64,000 nucleotides of DNA from Hymenobacter canadensis (GTDB taxonomy: Bacteria > Bacteroidota > Bacteroidia > Cytophagales > Hymenobacteraceae): NCBI RefSeq assembly GCF_027359925.1, contig NZ_CP114767.1, positions 1,922,001 through 1,986,000 on the forward strand, in the 5' to 3' direction. Below are positions 7,847 to 17,000 of this stretch, piece after piece (within the stretch, counting starts at the first letter, position 1; each line of letters starts with the position of its first letter). The position numbers were made by a program, and so were the translations under genes. The notes under the pieces were generated by a model. The model did no database searches and was not told the DNA's origin. It was given only the letters and a program-made list of their open reading frames with translations.

Positions 7847-8956
7847 CTAATCGATTTCGATAACCACGTCGCGGGTGAGTGGGTGCGCCACGCACACCAG
7901 CACGTAGCCCTGGTTCATCTCCGAGTCCGACAGGCCTTCGCGCTCATCCAGGTGAACTTTGCCCGAGAGGCACTTACCGCGGCAGGCTGTGCACAGACCC
8001 GCCTGGCACGAATACGGCAGGTCGATGTCTAGGTCGAGGGCTGCTTCCAGAATGGTCTGGCTGGGCTTCACCTCAAACTGGTACTCGGTGCCTTCGTAGT
8101 TCACGGTCACGTTGCGGGTCACGATCTGGCCGTCGTCATCGGAGTCCGACACGTCGCCGTGTCCGCCGGGCTGGGCGGCGGCGGTTTCCTGCGTTTCGGC
8201 AGCCGCCACGAAACTCTCGCGCCGGATCTGGGCCTGGGGCACGCCCAGCAGCTCCAGCGCCGATTTGGCCTCGGCCATCATGCCGTCGGGGCCGCAGAGG
8301 TAGTAGTCGGCCTGGGCGGGCGGGGCCTGGTGGCGCTGCTCCAGAATACGCAGCAGCATGGTGCGGTTGAGGCGGCCGGTGTGCTGGTGCGCCGCTACCG
8401 GACCGGTGGGCTGGCTGTAGATGTGCTCCACCTGCAGGCGGCCACCGCTCTGAGCTTCCAGCTGGCGCAGCTGCTGCCCAAATATCACGGAGGACTCGTT
8501 GCGGTTGCCATATACCAGCAGCACCTGGCTGCGGGGCTCGTCGCGCAGCACGGCCTTCAGCATGCTCATGAGCGGGGTGATGCCCGAGCCGGCGCCTACC
8601 AGCACCAGCGAGCGGGCCGCGGCGGGGTTGGGCGTGAGCGTGAAGTTGCCGAGAGGCGCCATGGCCTCCAGCTGCTGGCCCACGCGCACCGTGTCGAGCA
8701 GGTAGTTGCTTACGAGGCCGCCCGTTACGCGCTTCACCGTCACGGACAGACGCGGCGCCTCGCTGGGCGTACTGCTGAGCGAGTACGCCCGGCGCTCCTT
8801 TTTGCCGCCCGGCCCACAGGGCAGGATGAGGGTGAGGAACTGGCCGGGGGCGCTGGCGATGGGCTGGCGGCCGGGCGCTTCGAGGTGAATGGTGACGGCG
8901 TCGTTGGTTTCCTGGGTGAGTTCAACAACGGTAAGCGTGAGGTACGGACTGCTCAT
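7847..8956 (-). CDS. ferredoxin-NADP reductase-like oxidoreductase with C-terminal 2Fe-2S ferredoxin domain (PaaE-like)
   Basis: 369 residues. Three modules in order: an FAD-binding barrel with RAYSLSS near residue 55, a NAD(P)-binding domain (LVGAGSGITPLMSML, YYLCGPDGMM), and a plant-type ferredoxin domain at the C-terminus with C-x4-C-x2-C (SCQAGLCTACRGKC) and a fourth Cys about 30 residues on (YVLVCVAHP). This is the layout of phenylacetyl-CoA epoxidase reductase PaaE and related hydroxylase reductases: electrons go from NADPH to FAD to 2Fe-2S to a partner oxygenase. An acidic linker (GDVSDSDDDGQ) joins the last two domains. No paa or oxygenase gene is nearby, so the partner is unknown. 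Confidence 0.9.
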   Translation of the reverse strand: MSSPYLTLTVVELTQETNDAVTIHLEAPGRQPIASAPGQFLTLILPCGPGGKKERRAYSLSSTPSEAPRLSVTVKRVTGGLVSNYLLDTVRVGQQLEAMAPLGNFTLTPNPAAARSLVLVGAGSGITPLMSMLKAVLRDEPRSQVLLVYGNRNESSVIFGQQLRQLEAQSGGRLQVEHIYSQPTGPVAAHQHTGRLNRTMLLRILEQRHQAPPAQADYYLCGPDGMMAEAKSALELLGVPQAQIRRESFVAAAETQETAAAQPGGHGDVSDSDDDGQIVTRNVTVNYEGTEYQFEVKPSQTILEAALDLDIDLPYSCQAGLCTACRGKCLSGKVHLDEREGLSDSEMNQGYVLVCVAHPLTRDVVIEID

Positions 8957-9167
8957 CGGGAGCTTAGGGGCTTGGGGACTTGGGAACTTGAAATCGGGGC
9001 CGCAAAGTACGGGATTCTATGGCGGATGCTTTAGCTTGCGGCGCCGCGACCCGGCGTACAAAATATTGCCCTGGGCAAATTCTCTGCCGCCGACCTGCAG
9101 CCTGTCTGCCTCGGCGGCAGGCAATGGCCCCTTGGTAACACCTTTCTTTTTAGCCTTGTTCAGAAGT

Positions 9168-9854
9168 ATGCTTGCTGATCTGCTCGAACGCCACCAACAC
9201 GAATTCCACCCCGTCCTGCCCGTCGACCTGAATGCCCCCGACGTGGTCCGCCTCGATTTCACCGCCCACAACCCCGTAGTGCGCGACGCCGACCTGCGCG
9301 ACACGGCCGCTTTCGAGACGCTGGTTACAGAGCTGCTGGCCGACCAGAATGCGCATATCGGCGTGGGTGGCTACCTCGAAAACCGCGTCATCTACCGCCG
9401 CAGCCCCGGCCTGTTCGGCGACCCGGCCGTGCCCGCCCGCTCCCTGCACCTGGGCGTGGATGTGTGGCTGCGCGCCGGCACGCCGGTATTGGCCCCGCTG
9501 GATGCCACCGTGCACAGCGTCCAGGACAACGACAACTTCGGCGACTACGGCCCCACCGTCATCCTGCAGCACACCCTCGAAGACACCACGTTCTACACCC
9601 TCTACGGCCACCTGAGCCGCCGCGAAACCGCGCTGCTACGCCCCGGCATGGCTATCGAAAAAGGCCAGACCTTCACCGAAGTCGGCCCGGCTCCCGAGAA
9701 CGGCGACTGGCCGCCGCACCTGCATTTCCAGGTGATAGCCGACCTGCAGGGCCGCTCCGGCGACTTCCCCGGCGTGGCGTTGCCCGAGGAGCGCGAGCAG
9801 TGGGCTACTCTGTGCCCAGATCCGAACCTGATCCTGCAGAGCCGCTGGCTGTAA
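9168..9854 (+). CDS. M23-family peptidoglycan endopeptidase-like protein without signal peptide
   Basis: 228 residues from ATG at 9168 (MLADLLERHQHEFHP). It has the M23/LytM fold signatures: the zinc-ligand segment LHLGVDVWLRAGTPVLAP near residue 93, TLYGHLSRRETALLRPG and the HxH motif HLHFQ near residue 183. LytM peptidases cut peptide bridges in peptidoglycan, but this protein lacks a visible export signal, so the substrate is uncertain; in Bacteroidetes similar domains also occur fused to cytosolic enzymes. The metal-binding residues look intact. It converges on the permease gene, with an inverted repeat in between. Confidence 0.85.
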   Translation: MLADLLERHQHEFHPVLPVDLNAPDVVRLDFTAHNPVVRDADLRDTAAFETLVTELLADQNAHIGVGGYLENRVIYRRSPGLFGDPAVPARSLHLGVDVWLRAGTPVLAPLDATVHSVQDNDNFGDYGPTVILQHTLEDTTFYTLYGHLSRRETALLRPGMAIEKGQTFTEVGPAPENGDWPPHLHFQVIADLQGRSGDFPGVALPEEREQWATLCPDPNLILQSRWL

Positions 9855-9916
9855 CGCAAAGCTCCTGCTTCCGCGAACGAGCGAAGCGAGTATGCGGAAG
9901 CAGGAGCTTCGCGTTA
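9852..9916. terminator. inverted repeat / bidirectional terminator between convergent genes
   Basis: 23-bp arms (9852-9874 and 9894-9916) with one mismatch and a 19-nt loop that contains GAGCGAAGCGAG. The left arm starts in the stop codon of the M23 gene, and the right arm ends 4 bp before the stop of the permease gene. Confidence 0.8.
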
Positions 9917-9919
9917 CTT

Positions 9920-11134
9920 CTAGTCGAACTTAATAGCCGTGACGGGCTTGATACGCGAGATGAGGTAGGTGGGCACCAGCACGGCCAGCAGCGAGGTGGC
10001 AAACACGGCGGCGTTGAGAATGACAATGATTTTGGGGTCCCAGAAAATCGGAACCCGGTCCATGTAGTAGTTCTCGGGGTCGAGCGGGATGAGGTGGGTG
10101 TAGTACTGCAGCGCGCAGAAGCCCAGCCCCACAAGGTTGCCGTAGAGCATGCCGCGCAGCGTGAGGCTCAAGCCCCGGAAGAAGAACATACTGCGGATCT
10201 GGCGGTCGGTGGCGCCCACGGCTTTCAGCACCCCAATCATGTTGGTGCGCTCCAGAATCATGATGAAGATGGTGGCCACCATGTTGAACGTGGCCACGAA
10301 GATGATCAGGATCAGGAAGATGATGACGTTGCGGTTGAGCAGCTGCAGCCAGTCGAAGAGCTGCGCGTACTGGTCCGTAATTTTGTCCAGCTTGAGGTCG
10401 TAGCGCAGGTTTTCGTAGAGGTTTTCCGCTACCGGGTCGAGGCGGTTGAAGTCCTTGAGCACCACTTCCACGCCGCCCACCAGCGAGTCGGGCCAGGCGT
10501 TCAGGTCCCGGATCTGGCGGATGTCGCCGATGACATACACCTCATCAAACTCGTCGAGGCCGGTTTGGTAGATGCCTTTCACGGTGAACTTGCGCACCCG
10601 CGGCGGATTCTGAATGAAATAGAACAGGGCGTCGTCGCCGACCTTGAGGCGCAGCTTGTCGGCCACCTTGCGCGAGAGCAGAATGTCGTTGGAAGCCGCC
10701 GAATCGGGAAAGGTCAGGAACTTACCGGTCTGCAGGTTTTCGCGCATCGGCGACTGGCCATCTTCCTCCGAAATGCCTTTCAACACCACGCCCAGCACCT
10801 CATCCTTGGTTTTGATGATGGCCGTTTTGCGGGCGAAGGGCTGGATGGTCTGCACCTGCGGGAAGCGGTGGAGCTCTTTTACCAGGCGGGGGCCGCCGAT
10901 GGGTTCCACCTCCAGCGAGTTGTTGGTGTCGTACTTGCTGATCTGCAGGTGCGCGCCAAAGGAAAAGATCTTGCTTTGGATTTCGTTGCGAAATCCTTCG
11001 AGGATAGCAAAAGACACGATCATCACCGCAACGCCCATGGCAATGCTGATGATGGCTATCTTTGTCACCGAGGAGGTAAAAGACCCCGAGTCGGCTCCGT
11101 CAATCTTGTGGGATATGTACCGCGAGACGTTCAC
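9920..11134 (-). CDS. LolC/LolE-type ABC transporter permease (FtsX-like domain)
   Basis: 404 residues, GTG start at 11134 (an in-frame stop lies just upstream). The layout is that of MacB/LolC permeases: an N-terminal cytosolic stretch and membrane helix (KIAIISIAMGVAVMIVSFAI), a large periplasmic MacB-PCD domain (about 45-265), then three C-terminal helices with the FtsX signature RTNMIGVLKAVGATDRQIRS at the coupling loop. Such permeases work with a LolD-type ATPase to release lipoproteins from the inner membrane. No ATPase gene is adjacent, as is common in Bacteroidetes. Divergent from the namZ-like gene with only 48 bp between. Confidence 0.88.
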   Translation of the reverse strand: MNVSRYISHKIDGADSGSFTSSVTKIAIISIAMGVAVMIVSFAILEGFRNEIQSKIFSFGAHLQISKYDTNNSLEVEPIGGPRLVKELHRFPQVQTIQPFARKTAIIKTKDEVLGVVLKGISEEDGQSPMRENLQTGKFLTFPDSAASNDILLSRKVADKLRLKVGDDALFYFIQNPPRVRKFTVKGIYQTGLDEFDEVYVIGDIRQIRDLNAWPDSLVGGVEVVLKDFNRLDPVAENLYENLRYDLKLDKITDQYAQLFDWLQLLNRNVIIFLILIIFVATFNMVATIFIMILERTNMIGVLKAVGATDRQIRSMFFFRGLSLTLRGMLYGNLVGLGFCALQYYTHLIPLDPENYYMDRVPIFWDPKIIVILNAAVFATSLLAVLVPTYLISRIKPVTAIKFD

Positions 11135-11182
11135 TGCCGTAAAGCTACGCGTCTACGGTCAGTTTCCTAGCTTCGTTTCCTG

Positions 11183-12424
11183 ATGCCGATATCCAATTTT
11201 CCCGGTCTGCTGAGCACTGCCTTGCTGCTCGCCAACTGCAGCGCTACCGCGCCCACCCAACCCGCCGCCGCCACACCCGCGCCTGCCCCCTCAGTTACAG
11301 TAGCTTCGGCGCCGCAAGTACTCACCGAGCCCGCCGCAGCCCTGCGCGTGGGCGCTGCCCGGTTCGAGCGGTACCTGCCGCTGCTAAAGGGCAAGCGTGT
11401 GGGCCTGGTCGTGAACCAGACGGCGCTGGTGGGTCGCGCCTTTCTGCTCGATACGCTGCTCACCCAGGGCGTAGCGGTGAAAGCCGTTTTCGGGCCCGAG
11501 CACGGCTTCCGGGGCGAGGCCGCCGACGGCGCCACCATCAAAGACGGTAAAGACGCCCGCACCGGCCTGCCGGTGCGCAGCCTCTACGGCGCCACCAAGA
11601 AGCCCACGCCCGCCATGCTGGCCGACGTGGACGTGCTGGTGTTTGATATTCAGGACGTGGGCGTGCGGTTCTATACCTTCATCAGCACCATGCACTACAT
11701 CATGGAGGCGGCCGCCGAGCAAGGCAAAGAGGTGATTGTACTGGACCGCCCCAACCCCAACGGCTGGTACGTGGACGGACCGGTGCTGGAGCCGCAGCAC
11801 AAGTCGTTTGTGGGCATGCACCCCATTCCGGTGGTGCACGGCCTCACGGTGGGCGAGCTGGCTCAGATGATCAACGGCGAAAAGTGGCTGGCCGGCGGCA
11901 AACAATGCCGCCTGACGGTGGTGCCCGTGCAGGGCTACACCCACGCCACCCGCTACGAGCTGCCGGTCCGCCCCTCCCCCAACCTGCCCAATGCCCATTC
12001 CGTGACCCTCTACCCCACCGTCTGCTTGTTTGAGGGCACCGACGTGAGCGTAGGCCGGGGCACGGAAATGCCGTTTGAAGTGATTGGGGGCCCCACCCAG
12101 CCCGCCACACGACCGTATAGCTTCACGCCCAAGCCCAACACTGGCTCGCCCACGCCGCCCCAGAACGGCAAGCTGTGCTACGGCCTCGACCTGCGCAGCT
12201 CCGGCAACGACGTTGGCTTCACGGTGAAGTATTTGCTCGACTTCTACCAGCAGAGCACCGCCAAAGACAAGTTTTTCGGCAAGTACTTCGAGCAGCTGAC
12301 CGGCACTTCCACGGTACGCCAGATGATTGTGGCCGGCAAGACGGAGCCGGAAATCCGGGCTTCGTGGGAGCCGGCGCTGGGGCAGTACAAGGCTATGCGG
12401 CAGAAGTATCTGTTGTACAAGTAA
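11183..12424 (+). CDS. namZ: DUF1343 exo-beta-N-acetylmuramidase NamZ-like lipoprotein
   Basis: 413 residues. The N-terminus MPISNFPGLLSTALLLANC carries a lipobox (LLANC), then a Pro/Ala-rich linker to about residue 55. The rest is the full DUF1343 domain: GKRVGLVVNQTALVG, VFGPEHGFRGEA, FDIQDVGVRFYTFISTMHY, LDRPNPNGWYVDGP and LYPTVCLFEGTDVSVGRGT. The family member NamZ of Bacillus subtilis removes terminal MurNAc residues, acting in peptidoglycan turnover and recycling. Here it should act in the periplasm, anchored to a membrane. The histidine and glutamate of GPEHGFRGE are conserved. It precedes fmt by 67 bp on the same strand. Confidence 0.9.
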   Translation: MPISNFPGLLSTALLLANCSATAPTQPAAATPAPAPSVTVASAPQVLTEPAAALRVGAARFERYLPLLKGKRVGLVVNQTALVGRAFLLDTLLTQGVAVKAVFGPEHGFRGEAADGATIKDGKDARTGLPVRSLYGATKKPTPAMLADVDVLVFDIQDVGVRFYTFISTMHYIMEAAAEQGKEVIVLDRPNPNGWYVDGPVLEPQHKSFVGMHPIPVVHGLTVGELAQMINGEKWLAGGKQCRLTVVPVQGYTHATRYELPVRPSPNLPNAHSVTLYPTVCLFEGTDVSVGRGTEMPFEVIGGPTQPATRPYSFTPKPNTGSPTPPQNGKLCYGLDLRSSGNDVGFTVKYLLDFYQQSTAKDKFFGKYFEQLTGTSTVRQMIVAGKTEPEIRASWEPALGQYKAMRQKYLLYK

Positions 12425-12491
12425 GGGCGCGTTGTGCGCGCCTGGCCACTGCAAGGCCACTTTTTACGAATAAAACAGTCTTATCCGGACC
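12425..12491 (+). other. GC-rich palindromic spacer before fmt
   Basis: Contains GGGCGCGTTGTGCGCGCC (12425-12442), a self-complementary element similar in sequence to one inside the first codons of fmt, and a weak hairpin (TGGCC 12443-12447 with GGCCA 12454-12458) followed by CTTTTT that may terminate the muramidase gene. Confidence 0.5.
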
Positions 12492-13481
12492 ATGGAGTCG
12501 TCATCATCAGCCAACGGGCGCGTGCAACGCGCCCCTACACGCATCATCTTCATGGGCACGCCGGAATTCGCCGTTCCAACGCTGGAAAGCCTGCTCAGCT
12601 GGGACGGCTGCCAGGTGGTAGCCATCGTGACGGCGCCCGACAAACCGGCCGGGCGCGGGCGGCAGCTGCAGGGCTCGGCCGTGAAGCAGGCGGCCGAAGC
12701 GCACGGCCTGCCCGTGCTGCAGCCTACCAACCTGAAGTCGCCGGAGTTTCAGGCGGAGCTGAAGGGCTACGCGGCGGACTTGCAGGTGGTGGTGGCTTTC
12801 CGGATGCTGCCCGAGGCCGTCTGGAACATGCCGCCGCAGGGCAGCATCAACATCCACGCCTCGCTGCTGCCGCAGTACCGCGGGGCGGCGCCCATCAACT
12901 GGGCCCTCATCCACGGCGAAACCCAGACCGGCGTCACCTCCTTTTTCCTGCGCCACGAAATCGATACCGGCGACCTGATCTTCCAGGACGTAGTGCCGAT
13001 TGCCGACGAGGACGATTTCGGCTCGCTGTATGAGAAGCTGAAGCTGGCCGGCGCGGCCCTGGCGCTACGCTCAGTGCAGGCCATTGCGGCCGGCACGGCG
13101 CCCAGCCTGCCCCAGCAGGAAAGCGCGGAGCTGCGCGCCGCCCCCAAAATCCAGAAGGAAACCGGCCGGCTGGATTTCAGCGAGTCGGCGCCAGCGCTGG
13201 CCAACCGCGTGCGGGGCCTCTCCCCCATCCCCACAGCCTTCACCCAGCTACCCGATGGCCGCACGCTCAAAGTCTTCCGGGCCCAGCCCTTCGACGACGA
13301 GGAAGCCAGCGGCCCCGATACGGGCGGCATCGGCACCTGGCACACCGACGGCCGCACCTACCTGCGCGTGCAGACCGGCAGCGGCCTGCTCAGCCTGCTC
13401 GATGTGCAGCTGGAAGGCAAAAAGCGCATGCCCGTGCAGGAATTCCTGCGGGGATTCAACGCATCTTCTCTGTCAGTCTGA
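12492..13481 (+). CDS. fmt: methionyl-tRNA formyltransferase
   Basis: 329 residues from ATG at 12492; a GTG at 12522 gives a 319-residue form nearer the family norm. It formylates the initiator Met-tRNA using 10-formyl-THF, in the cytosol. The catalytic domain shows RIIFMGTPEFAVPTL, the NIHASLLPQYRGAAPINWAL active-site loop (Asn, His) and the catalytic Asp region EIDTGDLIFQ; the C-terminal OB-like domain follows after about residue 210. The first 17 residues (MESSSSANGRVQRAPTR) are not family sequence and are partly encoded by a GGGCGCG-type palindrome, suggesting repeat-derived extension or a downstream real start. Followed 49 bp later by folA, a folate-linked neighbour. Confidence 0.93.
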   Translation: MESSSSANGRVQRAPTRIIFMGTPEFAVPTLESLLSWDGCQVVAIVTAPDKPAGRGRQLQGSAVKQAAEAHGLPVLQPTNLKSPEFQAELKGYAADLQVVVAFRMLPEAVWNMPPQGSINIHASLLPQYRGAAPINWALIHGETQTGVTSFFLRHEIDTGDLIFQDVVPIADEDDFGSLYEKLKLAGAALALRSVQAIAAGTAPSLPQQESAELRAAPKIQKETGRLDFSESAPALANRVRGLSPIPTAFTQLPDGRTLKVFRAQPFDDEEASGPDTGGIGTWHTDGRTYLRVQTGSGLLSLLDVQLEGKKRMPVQEFLRGFNASSLSV

Positions 13482-13530
13482 GTCCGACTAACAGGTACTT
13501 CTGACGACAGCAACTCACTAATCAAAACGC

Positions 13531-14016
13531 ATGGTATCCTTCGTAGTAGCCACCGCCGAAAACAACGTCATTGGCCACGATAACCAGCTGCTCTGGCACC
13601 TACCCGACGACCTCAAGCACTTCAAGCGCCTCACCCAGGGCCACCCCGTGATTATGGGCCGCCGCACCTACGACAGCATCGGGCGGGCACTGCCTAACCG
13701 CCCTAACCTAGTAGTCACGCGGCAGCAGGACTGGCAGGCGCCAGGCTGCGAAGTGGTGTATTCGGTGCCGGCGGCGCTGGAGCGGGCCGCCCAGCTCGAT
13801 GAGGAAGTGTTTGTAATTGGCGGCGCCGAAATCTACCGTCAGGCTATGCAGGCGGCCGATACCATCTACCTCACCGAAGTACACCATAGCTTCGAGGGCG
13901 ACACCGTGTTTCCGGAGCTCAACCACGCCGAGTGGCGCGAAGAGTCGCGCGAGCGGCACGAGGCCGACGAGCGGCACGCCTACGCTTTCAGCTTCGTGAC
14001 GCTGCGGCGGCGGTAG
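13531..14016 (+). CDS. folA: dihydrofolate reductase
   Basis: 161 residues, normal size. It reduces dihydrofolate to tetrahydrofolate with NADPH. Family hallmarks: VVATAENNVIGHDNQLLWHLPDDLKHFK (substrate pocket with catalytic acid), VIMGRRTYDSIGRALPNRPN (NADPH binding) and VIGGAEIYRQAM. It follows fmt on the same strand, consistent with one transcript for two folate-dependent functions, and is closed by a perfect 38-bp palindromic terminator. Confidence 0.96.
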   Translation: MVSFVVATAENNVIGHDNQLLWHLPDDLKHFKRLTQGHPVIMGRRTYDSIGRALPNRPNLVVTRQQDWQAPGCEVVYSVPAALERAAQLDEEVFVIGGAEIYRQAMQAADTIYLTEVHHSFEGDTVFPELNHAEWREESRERHEADERHAYAFSFVTLRRR

Positions 14017-14038
14017 TCGCCCTAATTTGCCACGAAAA

Positions 14039-14076
14039 CATAAAAAGGGCCGCCAATATTGGCGGCCCTTTTTATG
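14039..14076. terminator. bidirectional Rho-independent terminator
   Basis: 38-bp perfect palindrome with a GGGCCGCC/GGCGGCCC core, A run on the left and T run on the right, so it works in both directions between the convergent folA and C25 peptidase genes. Confidence 0.92.
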
Positions 14077-14099
14077 TGCATCTGCTAACAGATTCCTAC

Positions 14100-17000
14100 T
14101 TAGCGAATCAGGACGATCTTGCCCCAGTCGTTTTTGAAGGCCCGGCGGTCGGCCTCGGCGCTGGTGGCGCGGCGGCTGAACTTGCTGGTCGGGTCGTCGA
14201 GGATAACGCGGTACAGGTAGGTGCCATTGGCTAGCCGGTCGCCATAGGTGTCGGTGCCATCCCAAGCGTAGCCCGTGATGTTGTTGCCGATGCGCAGCGG
14301 CCCTTTGGCCGTAATGTCTTCCATCATGATTTCCTTCACAACGCGGCCCGTCAGGGTCAGGATCTGGATTTTCATGTCCCGCGGCAGCTCGGCGCCAGTG
14401 AGCGTAAACACGAACTGGGCTTTGCTAGTGACGGGGTTGGGATACGGGAAGACGTTGGTGATGGTGGAAGCATTCACTACCTCAAACGTCACGCGGTAGG
14501 GCTCGGAGCCGGCGGGCCGGTTGGTGGCGTCGCGGCCCTGCACCTCCAGGGTGTAGATGCCGTCGGCCAGCGCCTGGGTTTTGCCCATATCCAACGTCAG
14601 CACTGCCAAGCCTTTCGTCGAGTCTGATTCGAAGATGACGTTGGAGCCGTTCAGGTCAAGGCGCGTAGCCGTGGTCTGGCCGGGCGCAGTCAGCAGCACA
14701 TCAAAGTTGTTGGCGTTCTGGATGCGGCGCAGCCGGTCGTCGTCTTTGAGCTGCACCCGGATGATGGGCGTGGGCGACACGATTTCGCCGTTCAGAATCC
14801 GGCGGCCATCGAAAGCCACGTCCAGCACGGGCGGCGTGTTGCGGTCATCTACCTGGAAGGCCGGCAGCAGCAGCTCGTTGTTGAAGAAGTACAGCTCGGG
14901 CAAAGCGCGCGGCTCAGCCGTAGTGGTCGGCCGTGGGTTCACCACCACGTTGCCGCTGATGGAGCCGTCGAGGCCTACCACGTTCACGCTGGCGTTGAAG
15001 CTCACCTGCGCGTTGGCCGCCAGTGGCCCACCGGGTACGTCTACCAGCGCCGTGCGGGTGGCCCCGCCGTTGCTGAGCGTGATGCGGGCTTTCAGCGGGC
15101 CGCTGAAGTTGATGGACGATACGTTCTCGAACACCACCGGTACCGTTACGCTACCGGTTGCGGCAGCCTGCCGGGCCAGGTTGGCGGCATCGTACACCGT
15201 GGCAGGCGTGGCCAAGTCGCGGCGGACAATGCCTTCAGGCACGCCCTGGTAGGTTACCAGCCATTGCTCCAACTGCGGCGCCGTGCGGTTCACGGTGTCG
15301 CGCAGGCTCAGCACCAGCTTTAAATAAGGGTATTGCTGGGCTGAAACGCCCGCCAGCGCCAGACTGCGGCTCGTGACGTTGGGGTTCAGCACCCGTTCCA
15401 CATCTTGGGCATCAATGCCTACCAATTGCAGCGTGTAGCTGTCGGAAGCATCGGGTAGACGCACCGTATGATAAAGCGTCTGCCACTCCTGGGCCGGACC
15501 GATGCGGGTAGACGATACGGTGCCGCTGCCGCCGCGGGTGCCAATCTGGCCATTGAGGGTAATTACCTGGCTGGCGCGTGGCGTCGGGCTGGCGGGGTCG
15601 GCGGTTACTTCCTGAGCGGGGCGGGGATTGGGGCCCTTTTGCACCAGCAGCGCATACGGGTCGCCGTCCTGCAGGCTATTGATGCGCGTGGCACCGAGGC
15701 TGGTAAGCACGGCTTTCAGCGAAGCCGGGAAAGCCGAGAAGTTCACCTTGTTCATCGACAGCAGGGCGATGTAGTCGCCGGGCCGCACGTTGCTGAGCAG
15801 CGCCTGCAGCTGCGCTTGGCGAGCAGGTGTATTGATATTGTCAGTGCCGCCAGCACCTCCTTGAGCAGCAAAATGATAGAAGCGCAGGCTACCCTGCCCG
15901 CATGAGTCGTAGACGCCGCCGCCCACGTTACGCACGGGTCGCAGCGTCCGACCGTTGAACACGGCGACCATAATATTGGGCCGTGACACTGCGCAGTTAC
16001 CAGTATAAGGTGAGGTGGCGGCCGTAATGCCGTCGGTTATTTCGTTGAAAGTGGCACCACCGGTTCCACCCCCGCGCGTCACCATGGTTATGGCCTGGCT
16101 GATTTCGGCGAAATCCCAGCGGCCGGAAGGCGCGGCAACGCTCACATCGGTAAGCTGGTCGCGGCGGAACTGGCCGTGGTGGCTCTGCGACCAGCCACCT
16201 GAGGTACCCGGAATCACGCGGAACGAGCTGGTAGCCCACTCCGGGTTTTCGTTGAGGGCCGGGTCGGGCGTCTGGAAGCGCAGGCGCCAATACCACACCA
16301 CACTGTCGCGGCCCGTGAGGGCGGGCAGCGTGGGGCGCCAGTCGGGCACCAGCGTGGTCGTAACGGTGCGGGTTTGCTTGAGGGCGCTGTTGAAGGTGGG
16401 CACGGTATCGAGCTCCATTTCATAAGCCCGCGTAGTGCCGCGGGGGTCGTTGGTCTGGCCTACCAGGCGCAGGCCGGCAGCGGGCACGATGGCAAATTCC
16501 GGCGGCCACAGCGTCGTGACGCCGCCCTGCAGGAAGTTGAAGCAGGCCTGGCCACTGTTGTTGGTTTCCAGAATTTCCGCAATACGCTGCTGGTAATCCA
16601 GTTCCACCTGGAAGCAGTTTTCGCCGAACACGCTGCCGGTATTAGGCAGTACGAAAGCGTAGGTGGTATCGCGCCAGGCCTGGCGTACGATGTAGGTGTA
16701 CACGTCGGGGGCGCGGGTGCCGGCGCTGGTGGTGGGGTAGCGCCGCGTAATGCGCACGTCCAGCGGATCGGTGGTAATTTTGCCGGGGTTCTTCACGTTC
16801 ACTACCACCTTAAGGCTGGTAGCGGAAGCCTGCAGCGGGCCGGCCCCATTGGGCTGGATCTGCACGTCGCCGGGCTGATTGGCAATGAAGTCAGGCTTGT
16901 CGGGAGCGTAGAAGCGCAGAGCCGGGTCGCCAAGCCAGATGTTAGCCAGCGCCTGAGCTACCGGACTGCCGCCGTCGCCGCCCAACTGGGCCAGCATACG

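Noticed and set aside
9464..11170. Long plus-strand open frame across the M23 end and the permease gene
   Set aside because: Begins out of frame inside the M23 gene and continues antisense to the permease; no family features.
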